A stretch of DNA of 64,000 bases from Lithodes maja (GCA_037953745.1 JBAKBP010012332.1:1-64000), one strand, 5' to 3'. Counted from the stretch's first letter, positions 1 to 10,462 are shown. Translations and numbers: made by a program. Notes: generated by a model not told the origin, from the sequence alone.

Positions 1-1049
1 GCATGTTCAAGAAAGGTCGCCTCCCTAGTCTTCGTAACACCCCGAAACTTCAATCGATATGTTTCTGGTTGCAACTCGTATGCCCGTAGGACAGCTCTCT
101 TCAATTCTGGGTAGTCAATGCAAGACTCTAAAGGCAGTGCATCATAAGCCTTCAGACCCTTACCCGTAAGTCTTGAGGAGACTAGAGCTGCCCACTTCTC
201 TTCAGGCCAATTATGCTCCCTACACTTCTTCTCAAAACGATTAAAAAATTCTGTGACTTCAGTTTCACTAAATGCCGGCACCAATTTGACTAAGTGGGAC
301 AAGGACTGTTCTCTTACTTGGCCCTCACGGCCCATCCGAGTCCCTGTCGACTCTGCACGAGTCTTATCTAAATCTATTTGAGCACAATATTTCTCTGAGT
401 CGTACCTAAGCTCAGCCTCGTGCCTCCTAGTCTCATTCTCCTGCCTCCTAGACTCAGCCTCAATCTCCTTCTCCTGCTTCCTAGTCTCATTCTCATGCCT
501 CCTAGCCTCATTCTCATGCCTCCTAGTCTCATTCTCCATCTCCTGCTTCCTAGCCTCATTCTCAATTTTAGCAAGCTCAAGTCTAAATATCATATCTGGA
601 GACAGGCAGGAAGAGGGAGCTGCCACTACTGAAGGAGGGGGGGCAAAAACTGGGGAACCACCATGTGCACCGCCCGAGGGCACTCCAATCTGCCAATTCT
701 CATCCCTCTGTGGGAGAGTGCTAATCTCCGGCAACTGAGTGGACGGCACTGTGGGAGTCGAGTGAGAGGGGATCTGGGGAGGAACCCCCCCAAACGCCCT
801 CTCCTCCGAAACCCCATGTCGCCCACGCAACACCCAGGAAATCAGCTCCCTCTTGGACATCCCTATTACATTGGATAGGCCCAAAACCTTGGCTATCAGG
901 TGCAAGCCATAAATATCCACCCCAGTCAGCCTCTCCTCCGTCACGTGGTACCGCTTACTCACAAAAACTCTAGCATCCTCCTCACTGATTACTAACGGCA
1001 CCTCTTCAAATGGCATCTCTCGCTCCTCGTCAGTGCTAGGGCACGACAT
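1..1049 (-). CDS. gag: Ty3/gypsy-type gag, cut by window start
   Basis: An open frame of about 349 codons runs on the minus strand from an ATG at 1047-1049 (MSCPSTDEE) without a stop to the window edge. Order of parts: an acidic N-terminal region, a Pro/Ser-rich linker, a charged coiled-coil stretch made of repeats of the type ENEARRHE (about residues 155-205), then a retrotransposon gag core with motifs such as LVPAFSETEVTEFFNRFEKK, EEKWAALVSSRLTGKGL and DYPELKRAVLRAYEL. That layout is known from arthropod gypsy elements and SCAN-like gag proteins, which build the particle that packages element RNA. The zinc knuckle, protease and RT would lie beyond the left edge. The frame is intact, so the copy may be fairly young; the gypsy assignment rests on gag alone. 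Confidence 0.8.
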   Translation of the reverse strand, partial: MSCPSTDEEREMPFEEVPLVISEEDARVFVSKRYHVTEERLTGVDIYGLHLIAKVLGLSNVIGMSKRELISWVLRGRHGVSEERAFGGVPPQIPSHSTPTVPSTQLPEISTLPQRDENWQIGVPSGGAHGGSPVFAPPPSVVAAPSSCLSPDMIFRLELAKIENEARKQEMENETRRHENEARRHENETRKQEKEIEAESRRQENETRRHEAELRYDSEKYCAQIDLDKTRAESTGTRMGREGQVREQSLSHLVKLVPAFSETEVTEFFNRFEKKCREHNWPEEKWAALVSSRLTGKGLKAYDALPLESCIDYPELKRAVLRAYELQPETYRLKFRGVTKTREATFLEH

Positions 1050-1250
1050 ACTGAAGTCCACAAAAAAATTCTCGAGACAAAAGTGTTAAACTTCCTTATG
1101 CACGCACTAATTACTAAATTAACTGGAGTCTCTTAAATGCTCTACTAATTGCCATACAAAAAAAAAATATTCTTCAATATGCACGCTAAAGTACAAACAA
1201 ACAAATGTTGTACAACTCTGCAAAAATTTATACTGTTCACAAAATCCTAA

Positions 1251-1262
1251 GCAAGGTCGCCA
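1251..1262 (-). promoter_or_regulatory. candidate primer-binding site
   Basis: Read on the minus strand, TGGCGACCTTGC follows two bases after the putative LTR end (CGTAACA at 1265-1271) and precedes the gag ATG by about 200 bases. LTR retrotransposons begin minus-strand DNA synthesis at a TGG-starting site at this position, primed by a tRNA. I cannot identify the tRNA. Confidence 0.5.
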
Positions 1263-1264
1263 TT

Positions 1265-2900
1265 TGTTACGACCGGGCACTCGGGTACACTAGGGCTCTC
1301 AAACAGGACTCGAGTATGGCTCGCTGCCACAACGGAAACACACGATCCCAACCCCAGAGTACTGCCAGCCGAACAAAAAACACCAATACCCTCCAGAGTT
1401 CTATCTGCTATAACGGGGTATACAAGAACTCGGTACTAGCGTTGCACAACAGACTAATAAAGAGACGGGAGTTATATAGTCTGGTCAACAATCAAACAAA
1501 GAAGTAAATACAACAACACCAAAGAATAGTGTTGGCCGAAGCCGAAGTAATCCACCCTTGACTAAGAACTTAAGAAGTCCTCCACCCTCTACTTCGGATC
1601 GGCACTATTACGTTACGTTAAACAATAGTCCTCGAGCATCGAGCAAGGAATCTTCTGATAAAGTTAGATGCTTCTCGGATACTCGTAAGAAGTAAGTATC
1701 GGATTTTGAACAGCAATTCAATAAGCAGCAACACACTGGCAATTAAGTAATATTAAAGGCTTTAAATTGACATAAGAAGAATTATAAGAATAGACAGTAG
1801 TAAATGGCAAACATATAAAAGAAGTACTCCGACAATGCACTGGCAATAGCCTACTAGGATTGTGCTCGGGGGGCCACTAATCTCTAAAGTAGCTATGCGT
1901 GCCACACATGAAATCAATCGTGCATAAACAATAACATACATAAGGAAAGCTTCAATACTATGCTGTATCTGCTGACCGAGCAAAGTCTAGCTGGGATGTA
2001 GTAGGCTAGGAAACAATGGCTGAGCAAGCGGCTCGTAGCCTAGCGAGGTCCTTAAGACTGTGCGGCCAAATTACGGTAATTGACGGGATGCTCTCTTGAG
2101 AGATCCAGATCACTAGTATCTGGTTCTCTCCTGGCGATCCTCTCAAAGTCAAGCAAACGAGTTAGCACAGTGCTGGGTGGCAGAGGCAAAAGCCCTCACT
2201 CGCAACACAGTGCTAAACTCACAAGGTACACAGTCAGAAAGACCACCTAGGCTTTCCAAGTCTCCGTTGCGATTGTACAGGTTCAACAAAACCTAATACA
2301 CATCGGGAATCACAACTCTAGTAGCCTTATCCCAGTCTAGCATCACCTAGATCAGCAGAAAACAGGAACATGAATAATCATACACAGGGAAATGCATATA
2401 CGAGTGCAACAAACATTAATCAATCCTATTCTAGTTATCCCTTCCAAAATAGGCTATCTAATAGGCATATTATTATCTCGTGAGAACTCAAGCGACAATA
2501 CTTTGGCTGACTAAATCTGCACCAAAGGGGTCATTGAGGTTAAAAAGGGTTCGGGAAAAGAAGAAGGTAGGCGGTACAGAGAGTAGGGAAAGTTCACATC
2601 AGTCGGAAGAATATATATAGTTGCAAGGGATATGAGAAGTCGCTCTGCCTAATGAGTTCTGAGGAAAATGCGGCGAGACCTCCCTTTTTATACTCGGCCC
2701 TCTAGTGAGCATATCGCCAACTACTAAGGACCGCCCACTAGCAATCGTTACGTAATATTCTCTCTCAATCTGGGATCGACAAAGGATTTCCCACGCACTG
2801 AGAGGGAGGAGGGAGGAGGAAGGAGGGGAGTTAGGCCTACCTGCCTCATGGCGCACTCGCTGGCCCTCGTTACGTAATCTCTCTCTCTCCTTTCATCATT
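1265..2900 (-). repeat. putative 5' LTR (outer boundary uncertain)
   Basis: On the minus strand this region lies just upstream of the putative primer-binding site and ends in CGTAACA, the CA-type terminus expected of an LTR. It carries a promoter-like TATAAAAA at 2685-2692 and no coding frame of note. The outer TG end could not be fixed; an alternative is TGTACAG near 3101, where the neighbouring LINE remnant begins. No second LTR is in the window, so the call depends on position and the inner edge. Confidence 0.45.
2685..2692 (-). promoter_or_regulatory. TATA box in the putative LTR
   Basis: GAGTATAAAAAGG on the minus strand inside the putative LTR. Transcription would start about 25-30 bases downstream, near 2660, heading toward gag. 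This is a motif call only. Confidence 0.4.
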
Positions 2901-3105
2901 ACAAATAAGTCCCACACACAACACTTATAACTAATGATATAAAATAGAACTCGTTGACTCAGATGAAAACAAGATACATATTTATAATACTTATAGTACA
3001 ACGGCTCACATAAACTAAGTTAGGAAACTCTACACAGACTACAGCCAAAGTTCCTGCCCTGACGATCCTAGCGAGAGTGGGGCATGACTGGGCGTTCTGT
3101 ACAGC

Positions 3106-3638
3106 ATGCTCATACTCGACATGCGTCACACTTCTTTTGCTGATCACACCAGGGTACTGAAGGAAGTTTCTTCAGTATCGGATGCCGAAAAATTACAAAC
3201 TGATCTGGCATCACTTTACTCGTGGGCAGAGCATAATAACATGTCCTTCAACGACAACAAATTTGAGCATATACATTACAGTTCAGGGGGAATCAACTAC
3301 AATGCACACACGTTTGCAGCACAGGACGGTTCACATATACAGTAAACACCAAGGAGTATATAAGAGACCTAGGAATTACCCTCAGTTGTGACGGAAACTT
3401 TACCCAACATATACAAAATGTGGTAAAGAAGGCACGAAGCCAGGCTGGCTGGATCCTTCGCACTTTCCGGACACGTGAAAGGCTTCCTATGCTGACGTTA
3501 TACAAGTCACTCGTGCTACCATTGCTAGAGTATTGTTGTCAGCTGTGGAGTCCGTGGCGAGCAGGAGAGAAGGAGTCACTTGAAACAGTACAACGATCTT
3601 TCACCGATAGAATATCTGACGTCCGACATTTAGACTAT
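3106..3638 (+). pseudogene. LINE reverse transcriptase remnant, left part
   Basis: A decayed non-LTR reverse transcriptase in at least two plus-strand frames. The first frame has SFADHTRVLKEVSSVSDAEK, matching the FADD catalytic block with the second Asp changed to His, then LYSWAEHNNMSFNDNKFE. After a frameshift near 3330 it continues with YIRDLGITLSCDGNFTQHIQ, LVLPLLEYCCQLWSPW and LETVQRSFTDRISDVRHLDY, the usual post-RT region of CR1/Jockey-type LINEs. The reading resumes at 8922 beyond an inserted DNA transposon. It is 5' truncated next to the LTR element and not functional. Confidence 0.85.
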
Positions 3639-3642
3639 ATTA

Positions 3643-3683
3643 TGCTGGGTTCACACATTCACGTATATGCTCCCGTATGCTCC
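3643..3683 (+). repeat. left terminal inverted repeat of the PIF element
   Basis: Reads TGCTGGGTTCACACATTC, then ACGTATATGCTCCCGTATGC. The right end at 8876-8918 is the reverse complement apart from one extra base in the middle. A second CTCCCGTA follows directly inside the left end. Confidence 0.9.
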
Positions 3684-3907
3684 CGTACGAAGGTTTATTG
3701 GTAGTTGGCAACCGAATACGTAAAACGTAAGGGCTTAGTACGCAAAACTTAAATGAAATTGTGTCTAGTCGTGGGGGTTGGTACGCATGGCGGGTGTAGC
3801 CACGCTGGTCTTGTAGGTGGTTGGTGCGGCCAAGGTCGCCCGGTATCCTTTGGATTTCGAATCGGATACGGGGCTCGTGCTCACGTATGTAAAAAGTTGG
3901 GAATGCA

Positions 3908-3983
3908 TACGTTTTACCTGTCTAGCTGCTACGTATTACGGGTGCAGCCACGTAAAACGTAGCAGCTAGACAGGTAAAACGTA
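3908..3983. repeat. perfect 27-bp hairpin in PIF subterminal DNA
   Basis: The arm at 3908-3934 (starts TACGTTTTACCTGTCTAGCT) is the exact reverse complement of 3957-3983, with a 22-base spacer. ACGTAAAACGT-like motifs recur between 3715 and 4025. This is probably a cis-acting part of the transposon end; its function is inferred. Confidence 0.85.
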
Positions 3984-4498
3984 AGTTTCTTCCGCCAATC
4001 GTACAATGTTCACGTAAAACGTGAAAGTGAAAGTAAGTCCGGCCGCATCTGGCAACACCGCCACACTACGTGTTGGCGGGAAGACGCGGCAACGGTGTAC
4101 GGGGGGGTATATAAGCAGCAGCGGGGGACACTCCCGTCATACCTCTCACCACACCGGAGCAGCAAACTACAACCCTGCCACCAGCTTGCCACCCTCTTCA
4201 CCCTGCCCCCCTGCCCTGCTTGCCACCCTTTGCACCCTGCCCTGCCCTGCTTGTCACCCTCTGCACCCTGCCCTGCCCTGTACCATGCAAAAGAAAGGAG
4301 TGAAGAAGGTCAGGAAGGCTTCCCCTGCCACCCTCGACGTCTGGAGACACATCACCTGGTGACCCCTCTCAGCCCGGCCCCTCCAACTATGACCCCTCTC
4401 AGCCTGGCCCCTCCAACTCTGACCCCTCTCAGCCTGGCCCCTCGACGCCTGAAGGTGAAATTGTTCTCGACCTCGGCCCCGATAGTGGAGAGGTTGAA

Positions 4499-6590
4499 GT
4501 GGATGATGAGAGTGACGAGGAAGAAGAGGATGAAGAAGTAGAACCTGCACTTCCCAACAGCCAGACTCCACCAAAGAAACGCCGCAGGAAGAAGACGAAT
4601 GTGATACTGACGGAGGAGACGGAGAGGATGCTGGCTGATTGGATTGAGCTGGATGCGCCTTTCATTATTGACAAGGGGGACCCCCGGCACAAGAATAAGG
4701 AACATATAGATTCTGTATGGGCGGAGAAGGCTGTGACCATGGACCCACCAATGACCGCCTTCGATTTGAAGACCTGGTGGGGATCTCTTCGCTCCAGGTT
4801 CAGCCGGCTCAGCAAGTTGAAGAGTGGTGATGGGGCCAAACGACTGACTGAGAGGGAGAGGTGGATCCTCAGCATATTCCACTTCATGAAGCCACACATC
4901 GTCCGTCAGAAGAAGCCCCGGTCACTTGGTATGCCTCAGGTACGTTGATATTTCTTATGTTTTCAAACCCTTCCACAGTGACAGTGTTTTTTTAGGTGAT
5001 TTTCATAATAAGTTTGCTTATAATGATGCTATTATTGTGTTCAATTTATCGTGTTAAACTTCAAATATTTGTTAATGAAACGCATAATAACTCAAATCAG
5101 TTTATTCATGTTATTTTAAAGGTTACAAGGATGAATGGTTATGTTAAATTGTATTTTAAAAGTTATTTACATAAATAAATACATGTTACTAATTCTACAT
5201 ACATGTCACAACAGACTGCTGCCCAGGCTGCAGCACCGGCGCCTGCTGGTGTTCCTGTCCCTCACCGCACCCAAACACCTTCTGTCCCAGTCTACGAGGT
5301 GGATGACCCCTCTGCTGGCAGTCAGGAAGAGGAGGACACACCCCCAGCCATCGCCCAGCCTGCACGGAAGGTGAAGAAGGGAAAGCCTCCTGGTGCTGTC
5401 CCTTCAACATCAACACACGGGACCCTGGAGCAAGTGAGTAGAGAAAATATTACATAAGAACATAAGAACATAAGAAAATGGGAGTCTGCAGAAAGCCGAT
5501 TTGCCTAAGCAAGGCAGATCCCTGTCCTACACAACCCCAATTTAATTAAAAAGCCCAAATATAGGGTCCACACTCTAATACCCTGAGGTTAATCTTACCA
5601 AAACGGCTAGGGATTAACGCAGGATTATGGGGGTCTGCAGAGTGCTGATTGGCACAACCCGGCTGGTCCCCCTTCACACCCAACCCCTCTCACTTTGTAG
5701 TTACATTGTTCATTGGTGGCACCCCATTGCAATTCCAAGCTATTATTAGATAAAGTGTTTATGTTTCCAAAGTTATTACAATAACATAAATTAATAATAA
5801 TACTAAAGATGTCATGATTTCACACCATACTATCGACAATAACTTTGAACATATTTTGTTCCCAAAATACCACAACATTTCATTGGTTAAAATAAATTTG
5901 TTGTCAAATATTAAAATATTGTGTTTCGTGTGTTTAATCTTTTATTGTTTCTTGTTCAAGGTCCTCGTGAATTCTGAGAAGCTGCGACAGAACCTGGGTC
6001 AGGCGTTCGATGTGGGCGAGGACCAGGACCATAAATATTGGCGCTACTCCCTGGAGGGCATGGTGAAAGACTCTGTGGGGCTGCCTCCAGCTTACAACAC
6101 CACACTCAAGTTGGAACTGTTGGCAGCCATCGACAGGTTCAAGGTTGCCCATGCGGAGGGAGTGCCCCGGCCTGGTCCGGACCTCTTGCTCCACGCCCAC
6201 AGGAGCTTTGGCTTGCCGGTGCCCCTACCCCAACCCGTGGTACAGCAGCATCCGACAGTGATGTACCAGGGCACTCCAGCAACCACCCTGCCTCCTCCCA
6301 CCCTGTCGACCCAGCCTCAGCCTGGTCTTGGGGGCCTCGTGCTACCTGCACACCAGGTTGCAGCCTTGAGGTCGTTCTTGGCGCAACAACCTTTAACGAC
6401 ACCCCCTCGCAAATTCGTCCCACCTACTGCCTCCACACCCAGCCAACCGTCTTTCGACCTGGGGCAGTTTGGCAACACATTTCTAGAAATGTTGACGGGT
6501 CAAAAATCCCCAACACCTGTCATTGTTGGTACGCCTGTGTCTGCCATAGATCCCCAGAATGAGACACAGGAGATCCCCAAGCATTCTTAA
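4499..6590 (+). CDS. PIF/Harbinger ORF1 (MADF/Myb-like), three exons
   Basis: Proposed exons are 4499-4939, 5215-5433 and 5961-6590. Donors (CAG/GTACGT, CAA/GTGAGT) and acceptors (CACAACAG, TTGTTCAAG) all fall in phase 0, giving about 429 aa. The N-terminus is acidic (DDESDEEEEDEE), followed by a basic patch and a MADF-like DNA-binding domain at about residues 38-125 (FIIDKGDPRHKNKEHIDSVW, then WWGSLRSRFSRLSK). The middle is Pro/Ala-rich; the last exon has LGQAFDVGEDQDHKYWRYSL and a Gln/Pro-rich tail. In PIF elements this protein partners the transposase and binds the ends. The frame is open upstream to 4304 without an ATG; an ATG at 4285 with a plausible start (MQKKGVKKVRK) is one base out of frame, so the N-terminus may carry a frameshift. 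Confidence 0.82.
5451..5700. repeat. interspersed repeat fragment inside ORF1 intron 2
   Basis: Begins with tandem ACATAAGA units (ACATAAGAACATAAGAA) and continues through GTCTGCAGAAAGCC and a second GGGGGTCTGCAGAGTGCTG. From memory this resembles a common interspersed decapod repeat whose end starts ACATAAGAACATAAGA. It appears to be a separate insertion in the intron of the transposon gene; its class was not determined. Confidence 0.5.
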
Positions 6591-7078
6591 TACCCTCTGT
6601 ATATATATATATATATAAATCTATAAATCTTAATGTGTATTTTTAAAAAATATATGTATCTGTGTAATGACGTGTGTGTTTCTATTTCCAATATTTTATC
6701 ATAATTGTTGATTAATAAGATGATTTTTTTTTTTATAATGAAAGTAATGAGCATACACAATAAATAATTCATTTAAACGCAATAATGATAATATGGTCAA
6801 TACTAATTTTGACAATCCTTGATGGACAACTTACATTAAATATAACTGTTAGACATAAAGTACAAAACAAAGGTAACATGGAAAACATAGCAAAATTGAA
6901 TGCAATTCGAAAGTCAAAGATGTAAAATTAAATAAGCATAGTACAATTTAAGTAAACATATAATTTAAACTACATAGGAAGAACCTAAACATTAGAGAAA
7001 AGGCACTTTCAAAGATACAATTACAATACAAAGCAAACTAGCAAAGCATCGATGTATTTAAAAATAAATGTAACTGAC
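6591..7078. other. AT-rich spacer between convergent PIF genes
   Basis: Holds a short (TA)n run at 6601-6617, poly-T and AATAAA-like sequences for both transcripts. No further coding sequence seen. Confidence 0.6.
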
Positions 7079-8431
7079 CTAAATCCGGTCATCCTGCCAA
7101 GCCACAGATCCTTGAGGGGAATTAAAGTAGGTCTTGAGGTAGTTGCGTTGAGCCTTAGCAAGCAGGGTTGCAGTGTTGCGGGTCACGGGTGGGATGTTGT
7201 ATCCTACAGGTGGGTCAGTCCTCCAGGCGCCAGGTATGAGTTGGTGGGTGTGTGGGTCCTCTTGATCTACCTCTGATTGTGGTGGGCATCGGCCTCGTAG
7301 GATGTTGTGCAGAATGCATGAGGCCAACACAACAACCTCTACACGTTCAGGTTTTAGAGATATTGCAGTGTGGAAAACACGGAAGCGGTTGGCAAGAATG
7401 CCAAAGGCGTTCTCTACCGTCCGGCGGGCCCTGCTGATTCTGTAGTTGTAGATTCGTTCCTGCTTCGTGAGGGATCGTAGGGGGTAGGGCTTCATCATGT
7501 AGGCGCATAGAGGGAATGCATCATCACCTACTAAGAAGTATTCAGTGGGTGGTCCAGTGGGATCGGTAGAGATGACCTCGGCGGTTGGCAGATTTGCGTC
7601 CTGTTTTTCAAGCAAGTTACACAGACTGGTGTGTGCAAAGCCACCACCATCAGACTCTGACCCTATGGCACCAACGTCGACGTATATGAACTTGTAGTTG
7701 GAGTCAACAATTGCCATCAGGACAATGGAAAAAAACTTCTTGTAGTTGAAGTAATATGTGCCACCAAAGTTTGGGTTTCGGATCCGTATGTGTTTGCCAT
7801 CAATGGCTCCTACACAATGCGGCAGATTCCATCGTTCCTCATAGCCGCTGGCAACCTTCTTCCATGCAGCCGGCGATTGTGGCGTCTTGATCTCCTGATC
7901 TCCGTAGACAGAAATGATGGCCTGGCAGGTGTCGGGAACAATTTGGCTGATGGTGTTGTGGGCAACACGAAAGTTGTATTGCAGGCTCTTATAGGAATCA
8001 CCCGTAGCTAGGAAACGTAGGGTGATGGCCACCCGCAGACCAGGAGGAATGGGGTTACGCCAGAATGTAGGTTTCTTCTGAATGAGGGGTGTGACACGTT
8101 CAACTATCTCATCAAATAGTTGTTTGTCTACCCGGGTGAAGTTTTTGTAGAGTTGTGGACATTCGGTGGCCAACTCTTTCATCAGCTTATCATAATGGCC
8201 ATGTTCAGGCCTACGTTGTAGATATGGCCACATCCACACTGTCCTCTTGCTCCTTTCATTCTTCTTCTCTTCTTCTTCTTCATGGATGTTGTTTGCTATT
8301 GCAAGCAGTTCCAACATTTCTATGTAGGAAATGATCCATTGCATGAGCCGGGTGTTGTGCCTGTTCTCCGGTTTGATTAGGGAGTTCACCATCTTGAACT
8401 CCTCCAGGATGTATTCCGTGATGTTCTTCAT
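7079..8431 (-). CDS. PIF/Harbinger transposase (DDE_Tnp_4), intact
   Basis: A 450-aa open frame starting at the ATG at 8431, no stop or frameshift. It carries the family blocks in order: an N-terminal helical region with NFTRVDKQLFDEIVERVTPL, PPGLRVAITLRFLATGDSY, a helix-turn-helix-like VAHNTISQIVPDTCQAI, then the catalytic core with Asp211 in GAIDGKHIRI, Asp303/304 in VGDDAFPLCA and Glu340 in RRTVENAFGILANRF. The enzyme cuts and rejoins transposon ends at TWA targets. It converges with ORF1; the two stops are about 490 bp apart. All three acidic catalytic positions are present, so the protein could be active. Confidence 0.95.
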   Translation of the reverse strand: MKNITEYILEEFKMVNSLIKPENRHNTRLMQWIISYIEMLELLAIANNIHEEEEEKKNERSKRTVWMWPYLQRRPEHGHYDKLMKELATECPQLYKNFTRVDKQLFDEIVERVTPLIQKKPTFWRNPIPPGLRVAITLRFLATGDSYKSLQYNFRVAHNTISQIVPDTCQAIISVYGDQEIKTPQSPAAWKKVASGYEERWNLPHCVGAIDGKHIRIRNPNFGGTYYFNYKKFFSIVLMAIVDSNYKFIYVDVGAIGSESDGGGFAHTSLCNLLEKQDANLPTAEVISTDPTGPPTEYFLVGDDAFPLCAYMMKPYPLRSLTKQERIYNYRISRARRTVENAFGILANRFRVFHTAISLKPERVEVVVLASCILHNILRGRCPPQSEVDQEDPHTHQLIPGAWRTDPPVGYNIPPVTRNTATLLAKAQRNYLKTYFNSPQGSVAWQDDRI

Positions 8432-8875
8432 GGTGCCGAGTCAGGAGTGGGAATGGGAACGTTGTGGCCAGCCATGCCCTTTTCTAGTTCCCAGATTCCA
8501 ACCAAGACATACGTGGTTGACAAAGACTGTCTTTGTATGTGTTTGGACAAACGGGGTGTGCCTACGATTGTCCGGACACGGTCCACGTAATGCCTACAAA
8601 CTCACAAGACGTACGGCCTCAGCTACGTAGGTATTGTGGGGGCGTGGCCATGGGCGTGGCCTGTGTTCCGCAAATCGGGCAGCCCAGGCGGACTAACGGG
8701 GACATGCTTACGCAAGTCGCAAGCACGTACGTAGCTCCATACGACTACATTACGTCTGACGTAACACTGGCCCCGTTACGGTACGTATGTCGGGTAGTGC
8801 AATAGTCTTCCTCTATACGGGCGTACACGGCCGGACTACGCCCGTCATTACACAAAATTGGCGATCACGCCTGAC

Positions 8876-8918
8876 GGGAGCATACGGGAGCGATATACGT
8901 GAATGTGTGAACCCAGCA
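8876..8918 (-). repeat. right terminal inverted repeat of the PIF element
   Basis: Reverse complement of the left end (GAATGTGTGAACCCAGCA at the tip). The adjoining 400 bp are rich in ACGT and TACG palindromes, as on the left side, suggesting subterminal transposase-binding repeats. Confidence 0.9.
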
Positions 8919-8921
8919 TAA

Positions 8922-9002
8922 TGGGCAAGGTTACGTGAACTCGACCTTTACTCACTAGAAAGGCGTAGAGAAAGGTACGCTATATTATACATCTACAAAA
9001 TA

Positions 9003-9005
<3 letters not shown>
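8922..9005 (+). pseudogene. LINE reverse transcriptase remnant, right part
   Basis: Directly after the PIF right end the plus strand reads WARLRELDLYSLERRRERY then AILYIYKI, the standard continuation of the RVQR-type LINE domain that stops at 3638. The transposon is therefore inserted in this older LINE copy. The remnant ends at a long (GT)n tract. Confidence 0.85.

Positions 9006-9088
<83 letters not shown>
9006..9088. repeat. (GT)n microsatellite
   Basis: About 41 uninterrupted GT units, beginning where recognisable LINE coding sequence ends. Confidence 0.97.
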
Positions 9089-9091
<3 letters not shown>

Positions 9092-9399
9092 CAGTTACTC
9101 AGTTACTTGTTCGTCAAGGGGAATCCACGCAATGCGAGCTAAGCTCATTATTATCGCGCCTCCTTAACTGGGAATGTATTGCGTGAAATGCATGTTAAGT
9201 GTTTTATGTACTGTTGGAATGGCTGTGGATGTGTGTGTAGTCTGTATTTTAGCCAATTGGCGACATCGGAAACGAAGGCTTAGGGTGGATCTGTATGGTA
9301 CCATTCTCACTATAGACGGTACCGTCTCGCCCGAAGGCTTAGGTAGCCATCAGCTTAGGTGAACCATATGATACCCATCTCGCCTTGTACCATTTTTGC

Positions 9400-9574
9400 C
9401 AACCCCAGATGGGACGTCACAACGTCGTCCACTTATTCCAGGTACCTATTTACAGCTAGGTGAACTGAGGCTAACACATGAAAGGAGACAAGCCCAATTT
9501 GTCTCCGCCCGGCCGGGAATTGAACCCCCGACCCCTCGTGTGTGAGACGAGAGCTCTACCTACTAGGCTACGGG

Positions 9575-9575
<1 letters not shown>
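9400..9575 (-). mobile_element. tRNA-Val-like SINE
   Basis: On the minus strand 9575-9507 folds as a tRNA-like head: box A region TAGCCTAGTAGG, anticodon arm CTCGTCTCACACACGAG with anticodon CAC, and box B GGTTCAATTCC; the acceptor stem pairs at five of seven positions. The body continues with CTAGCTGTAAATAGGTACCT, which I recall as a segment shared by crustacean SINEs. RNA polymerase III would transcribe it from the internal boxes. The 3' end is unclear and may reach about 9250. The imperfect acceptor stem and attached body argue against a functional tRNA gene. Confidence 0.8.

Positions 9576-9638
<63 letters not shown>
9576..9638. repeat. (GT)n microsatellite next to the SINE
   Basis: About 31 GT units abutting the 5' end of the tRNA-like SINE head. 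Confidence 0.97.
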
Positions 9639-9639
<1 letters not shown>

Positions 9640-10075
9640 ACAGCGACGTGGACCACTGCCAGTCCTTAACTACAACCAAAGGAACCACAGTATATGTGTT
9701 CATATTTATAGTGCAAAGTGAATTATACAACACTAACCAAAATACCACAACGGCTTATATGAAAGTACCGTACGCACTTCTACCCCTGCCCCCTACCCAC
9801 CCCTTGGGTGCTTAAAATGGCGTTCTTAGTTAGTATATAAGTTATGCTACAAAGTTGGATAAGCCATATTAGAAGTGATAGTAAGCTTCTTGGACCTTTT
9901 ATCCCCAGAGAAATCCCCGATTACATCTAAGCACTTAAATGTTTTGTTTATTCTCAGAAGCACCAGGATTGTTTATATCATTATTGACGCTTTCTTCTTC
10001 TTATCTATTCATAAGAGGGGGATTTTCCGATCAAAAACTTGTTGCGGCTAAGATTGAAACTGAATCCGGATGCTT
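9639..10075. other. no feature recognised
   Basis: Ordinary AT-rich intergenic sequence; no open frame, repeat or RNA signal I can support. Confidence 0.5.
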
Positions 10076-10079
10076 TTAA

Positions 10080-10458
10080 GTAGGTCACCGTTTTTTTTTT
10101 TTTATATATTTCTCTCCCTTTCTCTTTTTTCCCTGGCTTGTATCCTTTCGGCCCCATTCAGCCAATTGTTTTACGACGTTTATCCCCATCCATGTGTCGA
10201 GTTCTTCCTGGCGAGCGATAGCGAGCCAGCATTGTATGGAGTAATCCAGCTTCGCCGGAGACATTTTTCTATCGAAAAATGTACAAATGTAGCTTGGTGT
10301 CAAAACAAAAATATATATATGCTGGCTCGCTACCGCTCGCCAGGAAAATATTGACACCTGGATGGGGGTAAACGTCTTAAAACAGTAGGCTGAATGGGGC
10401 CGAATGGATACAAACCAAAGAGAGAGGGAGATAGAGAAAAAAAGCGAGGTGGGCTCTC
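10080..10458. mobile_element. TTAA-flanked MITE, family 1, copy A
   Basis: Flanked by TTAA at 10076-10079 and 10459-10462. The ends form an imperfect inverted repeat (GTAGGTCACCG against AGCGAGGTGGGCTCTC on the right). The interior contains GGCGAGCGATAGCGAGCC on one strand and a near-complement (GGCTCGCTACCGCTCGCC) at 10323-10340, so the element is close to palindromic. It shares that core and the phrase GGCCCCATT with three other copies. It is noncoding and needs a transposase in trans, probably piggyBac-like given the TTAA. Confidence 0.75.
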
Positions 10459-10462
10459 TTAA

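Larger units (their letters stand above)
3643..8918. mobile_element. PIF/Harbinger DNA transposon, apparently complete
   Basis: A 5.3-kb element bounded by inverted repeats: the left end begins TGCTGGGTTCACACATTCAC and the right end is its complement for about 40 bp with one indel. It holds two converging genes, the usual pair for this superfamily: a MADF/Myb-like ORF1 on the plus strand (4304-6590) and a DDE transposase on the minus strand (7079-8431). The flanking triplets are TTA on the left (3640-3642) and TAA on the right (8919-8921); both are TWA targets, though not identical. It sits inside a LINE reverse transcriptase remnant whose coding text is recognisable on both sides. Confidence 0.92.

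Noticed and set aside
420..632. Leu-rich repetitive frames around 374-632
   Set aside because: They are other-frame readings of the charged repeat in the gag gene on the minus strand.
4095..4541. Pro-rich frame as start of PIF ORF1
   Set aside because: It is out of frame with the MADF-like domain; the homologous frame is open only from 4304.
9507..9575. Possible functional tRNA-Val (CAC) gene
   Set aside because: The acceptor stem pairs at only five of seven positions and the sequence continues into a SINE body, so it is a SINE head and not a tRNA gene.
10070..10354. Overlapping opposite-strand frames at 10070-10357
   Set aside because: They arise from the near-palindromic MITE copy A.
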